Part shown: positions 1 through 8,278 of the stretch, piece by piece
Layout: the number at the start of each line of letters is the position of its first letter
Position numbering within the stretch: position 1 is the stretch's first letter
From: Lachnospiraceae bacterium
GTDB lineage: Bacteria; Bacillota; Clostridia; Lachnospirales; Lachnospiraceae
Assembly (NCBI GenBank): GCA_017613225.1
Contig: JAGAEH010000240.1
Coordinates: 1-9,263 of the forward strand
Direction: 5' to 3'
DNA length: 9,263 nt
Position numbers and translations under genes: made by a program
Notes under the pieces: model-generated
What the model saw: only the letters and a program-made list of their open reading frames with translations
Databases searched by the model: none
What the model was told of the DNA's origin: nothing

Positions 1-748
1 GCAGCTGGGCGAAACTGACCGGTTCCTCCAGCGTCTTGCCGTAGGAATTCACGTTCTGTCCCAGCAGCATCACTTCCGAGACGCCATCCTCCACCAGGCC
101 GCGGATCTCCGCCACAATGTCCTCCGGCCGCCTGCTGCGCTCCCTGCCCCGCACGTAGGGCACGATGCAGTAGGTGCAGAAATTGTTGCAGCCGAAGATG
201 ATGTTCACGCCGGATTTAAAGGGATATTTACGCCTGGCGGGCAGATCCTCCACGATGCGGTCCGTGTCGTCCCAGACGTCAAAGACCCGCTTTTTGGTGC
301 TGTAGCGCTCCGTCAGAAGCTCCGCCAGCTTAAAGATGTTGTGGGTACCGAAGACCAGGTCCACGAAGGGATAGGACTTCTTTACCCGCTCGATCTCGTC
401 CGGTTCCTGCATCATGCAGCCGCAGATTCCCACCACCATGTCCGGGTGACTCTTCTTGTATGCGCCAACGTGCCCCAGGCGGCCGTAGAGCCGCTGGTTG
501 GCGTTCTCCCGCACGGTGCAGGTGTTGTAGAGCACCAGGTCCGCGGTCTCTTTTTCGGACTCTGCAAAGCCCGCCTCCAGCAGGATGCCCATCAGCTTTT
601 CGGAGTCCCTGGCGTTCATCTGGCAGCCAAAGGTGCAGATGCAGGCGGTCAGAGGCCTTCCCAAGCGCTCCGACTCCTCCTTCACCAGTTCCCGAAGGCT
701 GCTGATGTATTCCTTTTGTCTCAATGCTTCTTCGCGGTCGGTACTCAT
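1..748 (-). CDS. miaB: MiaB, tRNA-2-methylthio-N6-dimethylallyladenosine synthase (C-terminus beyond left edge)
   Basis: Radical SAM methylthiotransferase that adds a methylthio group to i6A37 of tRNAs reading UNN codons, acting in the cytoplasm with two 4Fe-4S clusters. The 249 visible codons hold a roughly 35-residue leader, then the UPF0004 domain with its three auxiliary-cluster cysteines in TFGCQMN (C42), NTCTVRENA (C77) and CGCMMQ (C111). The radical SAM motif GCNNFCTYC follows (C187, C191, C194). The rest of the radical SAM barrel and the expected TRAM domain lie off the window. NTCTVRENA and TFGCQMN favour MiaB over MtaB or RimO. The ATG at 748-746 overlaps the stop of the DUF896 gene by one base (TGATG). 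The nearest good Shine-Dalgarno (AAGGAG) is about 13 bases upstream, rather far, so translational coupling is likely. The family call is secure; the exact start is slightly less so. Confidence 0.96.
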   Translation of the reverse strand, partial: MSTDREEALRQKEYISSLRELVKEESERLGRPLTACICTFGCQMNARDSEKLMGILLEAGFAESEKETADLVLYNTCTVRENANQRLYGRLGHVGAYKKSHPDMVVGICGCMMQEPDEIERVKKSYPFVDLVFGTHNIFKLAELLTERYSTKKRVFDVWDDTDRIVEDLPARRKYPFKSGVNIIFGCNNFCTYCIVPYVRGRERSRRPEDIVAEIRGLVEDGVSEVMLLGQNVNSYGKTLEEPVSFAQL

Positions 749-984
749 CAGTTGGGCAGTTCTCCTTCCGGTTTCTTCCCGCCGTATTTCACGCCCAGAT
801 CCACGCTGGTACCGTCCGGATAGACCACCGTCGTATTGTTGAGGGTCCCCCGCAGATTGGTGCGGATGGCCTCGATATATGCTCTGCGAAGCGCATCATG
901 CTCCGCAAGCTCTTCGGGCGTGATGGTCCCCGCCTTGCGCTTGCGGTACAGTTCGTTGATGCGGTCGATGTCTTTCTGTGTCAT
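748..984 (-). CDS. UPF0291/DUF896 family small protein (YnzC-like)
   Basis: A 78-residue cytoplasmic protein of the DUF896 family, whose best-known member is Bacillus subtilis YnzC, a small two-helix protein of unknown function. The N-terminal half shows the family pattern: RINELYRKRKAG, then TITPEELAEHDALRR, then a YIEAIRTNLRGTL stretch before a polar tail. Charge alternation suggests a helical hairpin over residues 3-48. The length is normal for the family. The ATG at 984-982 overlaps the stop of the upstream flavoprotein gene by four bases (ATGA), and an AGGAG lies 9 bases before it. The stop overlaps the miaB start by one base. It is therefore transcribed and probably translated with its neighbours. 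Its position next to a tRNA modification gene does not by itself show a link. No function is proposed. Confidence 0.9.
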   Translation of the reverse strand: MTQKDIDRINELYRKRKAGTITPEELAEHDALRRAYIEAIRTNLRGTLNNTTVVYPDGTSVDLGVKYGGKKPEGELPN

Positions 985-2579
985 TTTGTCTTTCTCCTGA
1001 TGATCTCTTCGGCGACTTTCATTCCGTCCGCGGCGGCTGACATGATGCCGCCCGCGTAGCCGGCCCCCTCGCCGCAGGGGAACAGGCCTTTTATATTGCT
1101 CTCAAGATGCTCATCCCGCACTACTCTCACGGGGGACGACGTACGGCTTTCGATGCCTGAGAGCACGGCATCGGGCCGGTCAAAATACTTTATGGCCTTC
1201 GCGAAGCTGTCCATGGCCCCGATCAGCGATCCGCTGACGCTTTCAGGCAGGACCTTTTGCAGCTGCGCGAAGCGGTAAGCCCCCCTTATGTCCGGTTGGA
1301 TCTCACCGAAGCCACTGGAATCCCTTCCCGCCTTGAAATCCCCGTACAGCTGCAGGGGAATGTCCCCCTCCCCGGCCCTGTAGGCCAGCTGTTCGTATCT
1401 TCTCTGATACTCCAGCCCCGCCAGGGGATCTTCGGAAGGATAGTCCTCCGGCCCTACGGAGACCACAAGGGCGCTGTTGGCGTTCCGGCCCTTTCTGCCG
1501 GCCAGGCTCATGCCGTTGACCACCGTCTGTCCAGACTCCGTGGAGGCGTTCACCACATGGCCGCCGGGGCACATGCAGAAGGAAAAGACGTTCCTTCCCT
1601 CCGCCGTGTGGGTGACCAGTTTATAGGAGGCCGCGGGAAGATGCTCCGTGTCCTCCGTGCCGTACTGAGCCTTCTGGATCATAGCCTGGGGATGCTCGAT
1701 CCGCAGTCCCATGGCAAAGGGTTTCTGCTCCAGACGCACGCCCCGGTCCCGCAGCATCAAAAAGACGTCCGCGGCTCCGTGGCCCGCCGCCAGGATCAGG
1801 GTGTCGCAGGGGATGCTCTTCTGCTCCCCGTCCCGCAGTACTTCTATTCCTGTCAAGATATTATCCTTGACGTCAATATCCACCAGTTTTGTGTCGAAAA
1901 GCACATCTCCGCCCAGGGAAATGATCAATTTCCGCAGGTTCTTTACCACCGTGGGCAAAACATCGGAACCGATGTGGGGCTGGTACCAGTAGCGGATCTC
2001 CGGGTCAGCGCCGCAGTTGGCAAAGGTGTCCAGGATGAAAGCCTGACGGCCTCCCCTGTCCTTGTTCCCCGTGGAAAGCTTTCCGTCCGAATATGTTCCC
2101 GCGCCGCCCTCGCCGAAGCACACGTTGCTCTCCTCGTTGAGACGGCTGTGTTCCCAAAGCGCCCGGACGTCCAGCGCCCGCTCTTCCACCGGTCTGCCCC
2201 GTTCGATGATCAGGGGCCGAAGACCGGCATGGGCCAGGATCAGCCCTGCAAAGAATCCCGCGGGACCGCTTCCGCAGATCACGGGGCGGCTGCCCTGAAA
2301 GGTTGACGCCGGCTCCGGAAGCTCATATTCTTCCGCCTCGATCCTGGAGATCCTTTTGGAAGACTTCGCCTTCGCAGCGGTCTTCACACTCTCCAGAGGC
2401 AGGTCCAGTGTATATACATAGCAAAGGTCATTCTTGTCCCTGGCATCCAGAGACTTCCTGGCGATCACGATGCTGTCCCGGGAAAACATTATTCCTTCCC
2501 GCCGCAGGGCGTTATGGATGTCCTCTTCGGAGTGATCCAGGGGCAGTTTGATATTGTTTACGCGCAGGATCTTTTTCAT
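981..2579 (-). CDS. FAD-dependent oxidoreductase, COG2509 family
   Basis: A 532-residue cytoplasmic flavoprotein of the COG2509 family of uncharacterised FAD-dependent dehydrogenases; substrate and electron partner are unknown. Residues 1-90 form a separate N-terminal domain (starting KKILRVNNIKLPLDHSEED) before the Rossmann fold. The dinucleotide motif is VICGSGPAGFFAGL (G103, G105, G108), with the ribose-binding acidic residue at about E126 (LIIERGRP). Further family blocks are GEGGAGTYSDGKL (157-168), CMCPGGHVV (335-343) and a C-terminal FAD loop PCGEGAGYAGGIMSAAADG (about 501-519). No membrane segment or signal peptide is seen. Length is typical. The start codon overlaps the upstream BaiN-like gene by four bases (ATGA) and lacks a clear Shine-Dalgarno, so it probably depends on coupling. 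Family assignment is strong; biochemical role is open. Confidence 0.93.
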   Translation of the reverse strand: MKKILRVNNIKLPLDHSEEDIHNALRREGIMFSRDSIVIARKSLDARDKNDLCYVYTLDLPLESVKTAAKAKSSKRISRIEAEEYELPEPASTFQGSRPVICGSGPAGFFAGLILAHAGLRPLIIERGRPVEERALDVRALWEHSRLNEESNVCFGEGGAGTYSDGKLSTGNKDRGGRQAFILDTFANCGADPEIRYWYQPHIGSDVLPTVVKNLRKLIISLGGDVLFDTKLVDIDVKDNILTGIEVLRDGEQKSIPCDTLILAAGHGAADVFLMLRDRGVRLEQKPFAMGLRIEHPQAMIQKAQYGTEDTEHLPAASYKLVTHTAEGRNVFSFCMCPGGHVVNASTESGQTVVNGMSLAGRKGRNANSALVVSVGPEDYPSEDPLAGLEYQRRYEQLAYRAGEGDIPLQLYGDFKAGRDSSGFGEIQPDIRGAYRFAQLQKVLPESVSGSLIGAMDSFAKAIKYFDRPDAVLSGIESRTSSPVRVVRDEHLESNIKGLFPCGEGAGYAGGIMSAAADGMKVAEEIIRRKTK

Positions 2580-3799
2580 CTTCTGCGGTCCGCCACTTCC
2601 GCCTGCTCCAGGCGTCTAACCAGGGCCGGGTCCGGCTCGTGATGGACGCAGGGCTTTCCCGCGGCGCCGTAAGCCGCCAGAGTGCCGCTGGTCCAGGCCC
2701 ACTGCAGGTTATAGCCGCCGCAGCGGCCGTCCACGTCCAGCACCTCGCCCGCCAGATACAGATCCTTCACCTTTTTCGACGCCATGGTCAGGGGATCCGC
2801 TTCCTTCAGGGAAACGCCGCCGCAGGTCACCTGGGCGGTCTCGGGATCCCGTATCCCTGTGACGGCCACGGGATAGCGCTTGCACATCTTCAGAAAACCA
2901 TCCCTGTTCCGGGGCAAGGCTTTCATCAGCCTGGCGTTTACGATCCCGCTGTAGTCATCGCATTCTTTAATGATCTTCCAGGCCTCCGCATCGTCCCATT
3001 CCGGAAGCAGGTCGATGACGGCCTCCACCTTCTTCCCTTCCGCCAGGGCTCTTGCCGCGTATCGGGAGAGGTGCATCACCGGAATGCCGGAAATGCCCTG
3101 TTCCGTGATCTGCAGCTCGCCGTATTCCCGGTGTGTCTCGACGCCGCCGACGTTCAGAGAAACGGCAGCCTCCGTACGCACCCCCGCGGCGTTTGCCAGA
3201 GTGCTGCTCCTAAAGGCCAGTCCCGCCAGGGCAGGCACGGGACGGACGATCTCATGCCCCAATGATCTGGCCAGCGCAAAACCGCTTCCGTCGGAACCGG
3301 TCTTTGAGGCGGTCTTCCCGCCGGCGGCCAGGATCAGTTTTTCAAAAACAAAGCTCTGCTGTCCCGCCGCGGTGACGGAGAAGCCATCTCTGGTACGCTG
3401 CAGGGCCGTCACCTTGCAGTCAGTGACCAGTTTTCCCCCCAGGCGGCCGAATTCCGCCAGAAGGGCCGCGGTCAAAGCAGAGGCCTGCTCGCTGCGGGGA
3501 TAGACGTAGCCGTTGCGCAGCCTTGCGTATACGCCGATGCTCTCAAAAAAGGCCACGGCGTCATATTGGTCAAAGCAGGAAAACGCGGCCTGTAAAAAGG
3601 CCGTGTCGATTCCAGGATATTTGTCCAAAGAAAGGGCCAGATTGGTGAAATTGCCCCGTCCGTTTCCGGTGGCGGAAAGCTTTTTGCCCGCCCGGCTGCC
3701 GCCCTCCAGCACCGTCACGTCCATGTTCAGACGCAGCGCCTGGACCGCGGCCATCAGGCCGGCGGCGCCTCCGCCGATGATCCCCAGCCTCGTGCTCAT
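2576..3799 (-). CDS. BaiN/RdsA-family NAD(P)/FAD-dependent oxidoreductase (HI0933/YhiN-like)
   Basis: A 407-residue flavoprotein of the HI0933/YhiN family (COG2081), which also includes BaiN of bile-acid 7-alpha-dehydroxylating clostridia. The N-terminal FAD motif is IIGGGAAGLMAA (G9, G11, G14) with acidic E32. The AGKKLSATGNGRGNFTN block (37-53) and the C-terminal LDVDGRCGGYNLQWAWTSG block (about 354-372) are diagnostic, as is LILAAGG (155-161). The usual GRCN of the second block is GRGN here (Gly49), read from a GGC codon. The ATG sits 3 bases after the flippase stop with AGAGG at 3811-3807, spacing 7. The stop overlaps the next gene by four bases. There are no bai operon genes nearby, so a bile-acid role cannot be inferred. 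The substrate is unknown. Confidence 0.93.
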   Translation of the reverse strand: MSTRLGIIGGGAAGLMAAVQALRLNMDVTVLEGGSRAGKKLSATGNGRGNFTNLALSLDKYPGIDTAFLQAAFSCFDQYDAVAFFESIGVYARLRNGYVYPRSEQASALTAALLAEFGRLGGKLVTDCKVTALQRTRDGFSVTAAGQQSFVFEKLILAAGGKTASKTGSDGSGFALARSLGHEIVRPVPALAGLAFRSSTLANAAGVRTEAAVSLNVGGVETHREYGELQITEQGISGIPVMHLSRYAARALAEGKKVEAVIDLLPEWDDAEAWKIIKECDDYSGIVNARLMKALPRNRDGFLKMCKRYPVAVTGIRDPETAQVTCGGVSLKEADPLTMASKKVKDLYLAGEVLDVDGRCGGYNLQWAWTSGTLAAYGAAGKPCVHHEPDPALVRRLEQAEVADRRR

Positions 3800-3802
3800 G
3801 GG

Positions 3803-5440
3803 CTAACCTCTCAAAAGATGCAGCTTCGCCGCCAGGGCCGCCATCTTCCGGCCGCCCGGGAACCGCAGCAGGTCCTCTTCCTCGATGCCCCGGGTCAGCA
3901 GCATGGTGATGCTGTAGACCAGGATCGCTGCCAGGATGGACACGATGGCGGACAGCGTATTGCTGCCGGTGGCCTTCTGCAGCAGCAGGTTGCAGAGGAA
4001 GGTGAGAACGCCCATCACGGCAGCAGCCGCCAGGGGCAGCAGGAAGGTCTTATGGATCTCCTGCTCATAGCCGACGATGTAGCGCAGGCTCAGGTAGTTC
4101 AGCACTCCCATGGAGATGTAGAACAGGATGTTCGCCAGGACCACGGCAAAGATGCCGATGTTGAACACCCACAGCATCAGCGCCAGAAAACCGATGTGCA
4201 GCACTTCTGAGATCAGCGCGTTGCGCACCGGCACCCAGATGCGGCCGATGCCCTGCAGGATGGAATTCATGATGGTGGACAGCGCCGTGAATACCACGGC
4301 GGAAGAACCGATCAGCATCATCTGCACCGCCAGATCCGTGTCGGTCCTCCTGAACAGCATGCTCAGGATGGGCGCCGCCAGGACTGCCAGGCCCACCGTG
4401 GCGGGGATGGCGATCACCATGTTGAAGCGGATGGCCGAAGCCATCTTGGCCCGGGCGTCCTCAAATTCGTGATGCTCCACCGCCCTGGTCAGGGAGGGGA
4501 TGATGGAGGCGCCGATGGCGGCCGCGATGGCCGTGGGCACGTGGATCAGCAGCTGGTACTGCCCCGTAAAGGAGCCCCAGATGGCCTCGTAGCCCTCGCC
4601 GTAGTACTGGGCGTAGATCAGCTGTCCGATGATGGAATTCAGCTGATAGATGGTGGTGGAAAGCAGGATCGGGACGATGGTCAGCACCAGGATCTTCAGC
4701 GCGTGAGGATAGCTGTACACCCGGGTGGACCAGTCTCTGTTGACCTTTTTCATCATCGTCGGCTTGTAGACGATGTAGATGAAGAGACAGAATAGCAGGG
4801 CCGTCAGAGCGCCCGCGCCGGTGCCGATGGTACCGCCTGCGGCGCCGTAAGCCGAAGCGTAATAACCTGTCTGATTGGCGGCCGCGTCCAGGGCCGCGCC
4901 TTTCTGGAAAAGCAGCCAGGCCGCCAGAATGCTGACCGCCGCGTTGACGATCTGCTCAAAGACCTGGGAAAGAGCCGTGGGGATCATGGTGCCGTGGCCC
5001 TGGAAATAGCCGCGGAGCACGCCAAGAAATGCCATCATGAAGATGGTGGGGGCCAGTGTTTTTAACGCGAACGCGGCTCGGGGCATCTCCAGCAGCCCCA
5101 CCAGGAAATTGGCTCCGAACCAGGTGAAGGCTGCCATGATGCCGCCGGATATCAGGGCAAAGATGCAGGCCCCGAGAAAGATCACCCGGCTGTTGCGGTA
5201 ACGGCTTCTGGCCAGTTCCCTGGCGATCAGCCGGGAGACCGCGGTGGGCAGGCTGTAACTGGAGATCAGCAGAAGGATGTCGTATACGGAAAACGCGGTT
5301 CCGTATACGCCCATTCCTTCCGTCCCTATGATATTGGTCAGCGGGATGCGGTAGATCAGTCCGATGATGCGGACCAGGATCCCGGCTGCTGCCAGAACCG
5401 AACCTTGAACCAGAAAATTTTTCTTGCTCTTTTCCGCCAT
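3803..5440 (-). CDS. MOP-superfamily lipid flippase (SpoVB/YtgP/MurJ-like polysaccharide biosynthesis protein)
   Basis: A 545-residue polytopic membrane protein of the MOP flippase superfamily (COG2244), which exports lipid-linked sugars such as lipid II or polysaccharide precursors. About 12-14 hydrophobic segments run through the protein, for example near 12-30, 87-107, 165-178, 209-225, 248-262, 340-360, 410-440, 464-485 and 495-515. Family-like blocks are TEGMGVYGTAFSVYD (40-54), LPTAVSRLIA (64-73), LRGYFQGHGTMIPTALSQV (142-160) and NSILQGIGRIWVPVRNA (392-408). It ends in a basic cytoplasmic tail. The length matches Bacillus YtgP (MurJ) and SpoVB, and the sequence alone does not let me choose between a vegetative lipid II flippase, a sporulation flippase and a polysaccharide transporter. 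The start at 5440-5438 follows a purine-rich AGAGGAG very close to the ATG. The upstream DUF3048 stop is 22 bases away. Confidence 0.92.
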   Translation of the reverse strand: MAEKSKKNFLVQGSVLAAAGILVRIIGLIYRIPLTNIIGTEGMGVYGTAFSVYDILLLISSYSLPTAVSRLIARELARSRYRNSRVIFLGACIFALISGGIMAAFTWFGANFLVGLLEMPRAAFALKTLAPTIFMMAFLGVLRGYFQGHGTMIPTALSQVFEQIVNAAVSILAAWLLFQKGAALDAAANQTGYYASAYGAAGGTIGTGAGALTALLFCLFIYIVYKPTMMKKVNRDWSTRVYSYPHALKILVLTIVPILLSTTIYQLNSIIGQLIYAQYYGEGYEAIWGSFTGQYQLLIHVPTAIAAAIGASIIPSLTRAVEHHEFEDARAKMASAIRFNMVIAIPATVGLAVLAAPILSMLFRRTDTDLAVQMMLIGSSAVVFTALSTIMNSILQGIGRIWVPVRNALISEVLHIGFLALMLWVFNIGIFAVVLANILFYISMGVLNYLSLRYIVGYEQEIHKTFLLPLAAAAVMGVLTFLCNLLLQKATGSNTLSAIVSILAAILVYSITMLLTRGIEEEDLLRFPGGRKMAALAAKLHLLRG

Positions 5441-5462
5441 GTCTCCTCTTAACTAAACAGAA

Positions 5463-6593
5463 TTACTCGATGGTGATCTCTCCGGTCATCTTCGGAAGAA
5501 CGATGCAGTACCAGGTCTTGCCGGGGTTGATCTCAAGCTCGTTGCCGTCCATGTCGTACAGGTAGGTGTTGGCCCAGTACTCGTACTTCTTCCAGGTGAT
5601 GTCGATGGCCTTGCCGTTGCTGATGTAGACGCCTTCGCCCCTGCCCAGGTTCCAGATGTTCTTGGTGGAATGGTCCCACTCCAGGTTGTAGCCGCAGTAC
5701 TGAACGATGATGTTCTTTACGGCCACCTGCTGGTTGTTGTCCTCGTCCATGTGCTTGACCTCACGGGCCCAGCGGTAGTACAGGCCGTCTTCCGGATTGT
5801 ACTCGAACCAGGGATAGTTCTGGGTGAAGCCGATCTGGACTTTGTTGGCGTCGATGCCGCCCACCATGGGGTTGGGCTCGTCGGCCTTGGCGAATTTCCA
5901 CTTGTATTCAAAGTCCTCCCGGATCTCGCGCCGGAAGCCCAGCTCCTCGATCCGCTTGTCCGTCTTGGCCGGGTTGGAGAAATCGTTATGGCCGGGACGG
6001 TGGTCGGAAGACTGGAAGATCGCCGGCCAGCCGGAGTTGGCAATGCCTTCCAGATCGTCACAGTGGGGATCGTTCAGGTACTCGTTGGCCAGGTCGCTGT
6101 GGCCGTTGTGGAACAGGATCCCGTCAAACTCGTACACGATGCTGGGATGATAACGTCTGCAGGAACGCAGCGGTCCGATGCGCTCGACGGTGCCCCAGTC
6201 CTGGAAGAACGCGGTCATGCGGACTTCGTTGGCTTCGATGGGGACCTCGTAGACGACCTCTGCCTGGGCTACGCCGTTCTGAGGCATGGCCAGTCTCTCG
6301 TTGTCGATCTGGAAGGCGACGGGGCGCCTTGTGCCGATCTCAACGGGGACGATCTCGCCGGTCAGATAGCTGTACATCATGCCCTCGGGAAGGGTCTCCT
6401 CCGGCTCCGTCGTCTCCTCGGGAGTGGGTTCCGGAACGGTGACGACGGGCAGGGTATGCACCTCCTCGGTCGTCGTGGGAGCGACAGTCGTCGTGGTCTC
6501 AGGTTCCGCCGTTGTCTCCTCCTGCGATTTGCAGCCGGTAAAACAGGTGACGATCATCATTGCCGCAAGTAACAATACGATCAGTTTTTTCAT
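5463..6593 (-). CDS. DUF3048 domain lipoprotein (YerB-like)
   Basis: A 376-residue predicted extracytoplasmic lipoprotein of the DUF3048 family, like Bacillus subtilis YerB; molecular function unknown. Residues 1-20 are a signal peptide (MKK then a hydrophobic run) ending in a lipobox-like FTGC with C21 as the likely lipidated cysteine. Phe at -3 is less usual than Leu or Val. A Thr/Glu/Pro-rich linker (about 24-70, with several TTT and PEE runs) spaces the domain from the membrane. The DUF3048 core starts with GTRRPVAFQIDNE (87-99) and carries the signature VERIGPLRSCRRY (136-148), followed by YEFDGILFHNGHS and DHRPGHNDFSNP. The C-terminal region with KYEYW and GKTWYCIVLP matches the second part of the family. 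A strong Shine-Dalgarno AAGGAGG (6604-6598) lies 4 bases before the ATG, only 12 bases after the ybeY stop. Residue use in the linker is skewed, but the domain looks native. Confidence 0.93.
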   Translation of the reverse strand: MKKLIVLLLAAMMIVTCFTGCKSQEETTAEPETTTTVAPTTTEEVHTLPVVTVPEPTPEETTEPEETLPEGMMYSYLTGEIVPVEIGTRRPVAFQIDNERLAMPQNGVAQAEVVYEVPIEANEVRMTAFFQDWGTVERIGPLRSCRRYHPSIVYEFDGILFHNGHSDLANEYLNDPHCDDLEGIANSGWPAIFQSSDHRPGHNDFSNPAKTDKRIEELGFRREIREDFEYKWKFAKADEPNPMVGGIDANKVQIGFTQNYPWFEYNPEDGLYYRWAREVKHMDEDNNQQVAVKNIIVQYCGYNLEWDHSTKNIWNLGRGEGVYISNGKAIDITWKKYEYWANTYLYDMDGNELEINPGKTWYCIVLPKMTGEITIE

Positions 6594-6605
6594 AGCTCCT
6601 CCTTG

Positions 6606-7099
6606 TTATCTATAGATACGAAGTGCATCCAATATCTTCCGCTGTTCTGCTTCCATCAGCAGGCGGTCCGCCTCCTCGATGTGGTCAAAGCCGAACAGGT
6701 GCAGCATGCTGTGGGCTACAAGGAAAGCCAGCTCGCGCTCTTCGCTGTGGCCGTATTCCTTTGCCTGACTCATCACCTTTTCCACGGAGACCGCGATGTC
6801 TCCCACCACCAGTTCTCCGGTATCCGGATCAAAATCCAGTCCCGGATCCTCTTCGATGGCCTCCCACAGGTCCGGCTCTTCCAGGTAAAGCGAAGGGAAG
6901 GAAAGCACGTCCGTGGGACTGTCGACGCCGCGGAATTCCCGGTTAAGGTCTAAGATGGCTTCGTTATCCGTCAAAAGTACGTTGACGCTGACCTCGTAGG
7001 GGCAGTGTTCCGTTTCGGCGCACTGCGCCACGACCTTTTTGATCAGCTCTTCATAGGGCAGGCCCAGTTTGATATCGGTATCGTAATCGATGATCACTG

Positions 7100-7103
<4 letters not shown>
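6606..7103 (-). CDS. ybeY: YbeY, endoribonuclease / rRNA maturation factor
   Basis: A zinc-dependent single-strand endoribonuclease of the UPF0054 family, involved in 16S rRNA 3'-end maturation and ribosome quality control in the cytoplasm. The 165-residue length is normal. The catalytic zinc motif HSMLHLFGFDH (131-141) supplies H131, H135 and H141. The usual residue after the first His is Gly and here it is Ser, which keeps the ligands. The substrate-cleft block LNREFRGVDSPTDVLSFP (53-70) and GDIAVS (101-106) are also family hallmarks. An acidic insert of about 20 residues (75-96, EEPDLWEAIEEDPG) separates these two blocks. The ATG overlaps the phoH stop by four bases (ATGA) and the nearest AAGG lies further upstream than ideal, so translation is probably coupled to phoH, its usual genomic partner. 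Identification is firm. Confidence 0.97.
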
Positions 7104-8122
<1,019 letters not shown>

Positions 8123-8126
8123 AGAA

Positions 8127-8132
8127 CTCCTT
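8127..8132 (-). promoter_or_regulatory. Ribosome binding site of phoH
   Basis: AAGGAG on the minus strand, followed by TTCT and the ATG at 8122. It decides the start of phoH in favour of this ATG over the upstream TTG. The spacing of four bases is on the short side but workable. Confidence 0.75.
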
Positions 8133-8149
8133 AATAATTTATTCAAAGT

Positions 8150-8178
8150 ATTATAGCACTAAACCGCGGATTAATAAA
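8150..8178 (-). promoter_or_regulatory. Predicted sigma-A promoter of the phoH operon
   Basis: A perfect TATAAT lies at 8155-8150 on the minus strand, preceded by TGC (8158-8156), giving an extended -10 element. The -35 position 17 bases further upstream (8178-8173) reads TTTATT, only three matches to TTGACA, which is tolerable with an extended -10. Transcription should begin near 8143, leaving a leader of about 20 bases with the Shine-Dalgarno in it. This is the only AT-rich, promoter-like stretch between two tightly packed gene blocks. Confidence 0.72.
8160..8173. promoter_or_regulatory. Near-perfect palindrome in the promoter spacer, possible operator
   Basis: The 14 bases TAAACCGCGGATTA are a dyad with one mismatched pair (12 of 14 bases symmetric) around a CCGCGG core. 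They fall between the -10 and -35 positions of the predicted phoH promoter, where a bound regulator would block RNA polymerase. No regulator is identified, and a short palindrome of this size can arise by chance. Confidence 0.3.
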
Positions 8179-8191
8179 GGATTTTCCTGAC

Positions 8192-8250
8192 GGTCTGAAA
8201 CGCGTCTTTCTTAACAAATTCAGGCAGATTCGCCCCTGCGCTTTCAGACC
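8192..8250. repeat. Inverted repeat between amrS and phoH, possible transcript-end hairpin
   Basis: GGTCTGAAA at 8192-8200 is the exact reverse complement of TTTCAGACC at 8242-8250. With one bulged base the stem extends by three GC pairs (8202-8204 with 8239-8241), closing a 34-base interior that can form a small nested CAGG/CCTG hairpin. It lies downstream of the amrS stop in the direction of transcription. No T-tract follows on either strand, so it is not a classical intrinsic terminator. It could be an RNA 3'-end structure or a regulatory element. Confidence 0.4.
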
Positions 8251-8278
8251 CGGTCCCTCCGCGGCGTCGGCCATGTTT

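Noticed and set aside
1257..2306. Long plus-strand open frame of 349 codons
   Set aside because: It is antisense to the COG2509 flavoprotein gene, which has clear motifs throughout. The plus-strand product has no family resemblance and is rich in Gly, Pro, His and Arg, as expected of a shadow frame in GC-rich DNA.
2576..3799. Bile-acid 7-alpha-dehydroxylation role suggested by the BaiN family name
   Set aside because: The family is broad and found in many bacteria unrelated to bile-acid metabolism. No other bai gene is in the window.
5670..6572. Plus-strand open frame of 300 codons opposite the DUF3048 gene
   Set aside because: Low-complexity Val/Leu/Gly/Asp-rich translation, no ribosome binding site seen, and fully inside a well-supported minus-strand gene.
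8123..8146. Upstream TTG start for phoH adding eight residues
   Set aside because: No Shine-Dalgarno precedes it, and it lies three bases past the -10 box, so it would fall at or before the first transcribed base. The ATG at 8122 has AAGGAG.
8178..8188. AGGA-TTT-TCCT mini-hairpin as a terminator for amrS
   Set aside because: Only four weak base pairs with no T-tract; this could easily occur by chance.
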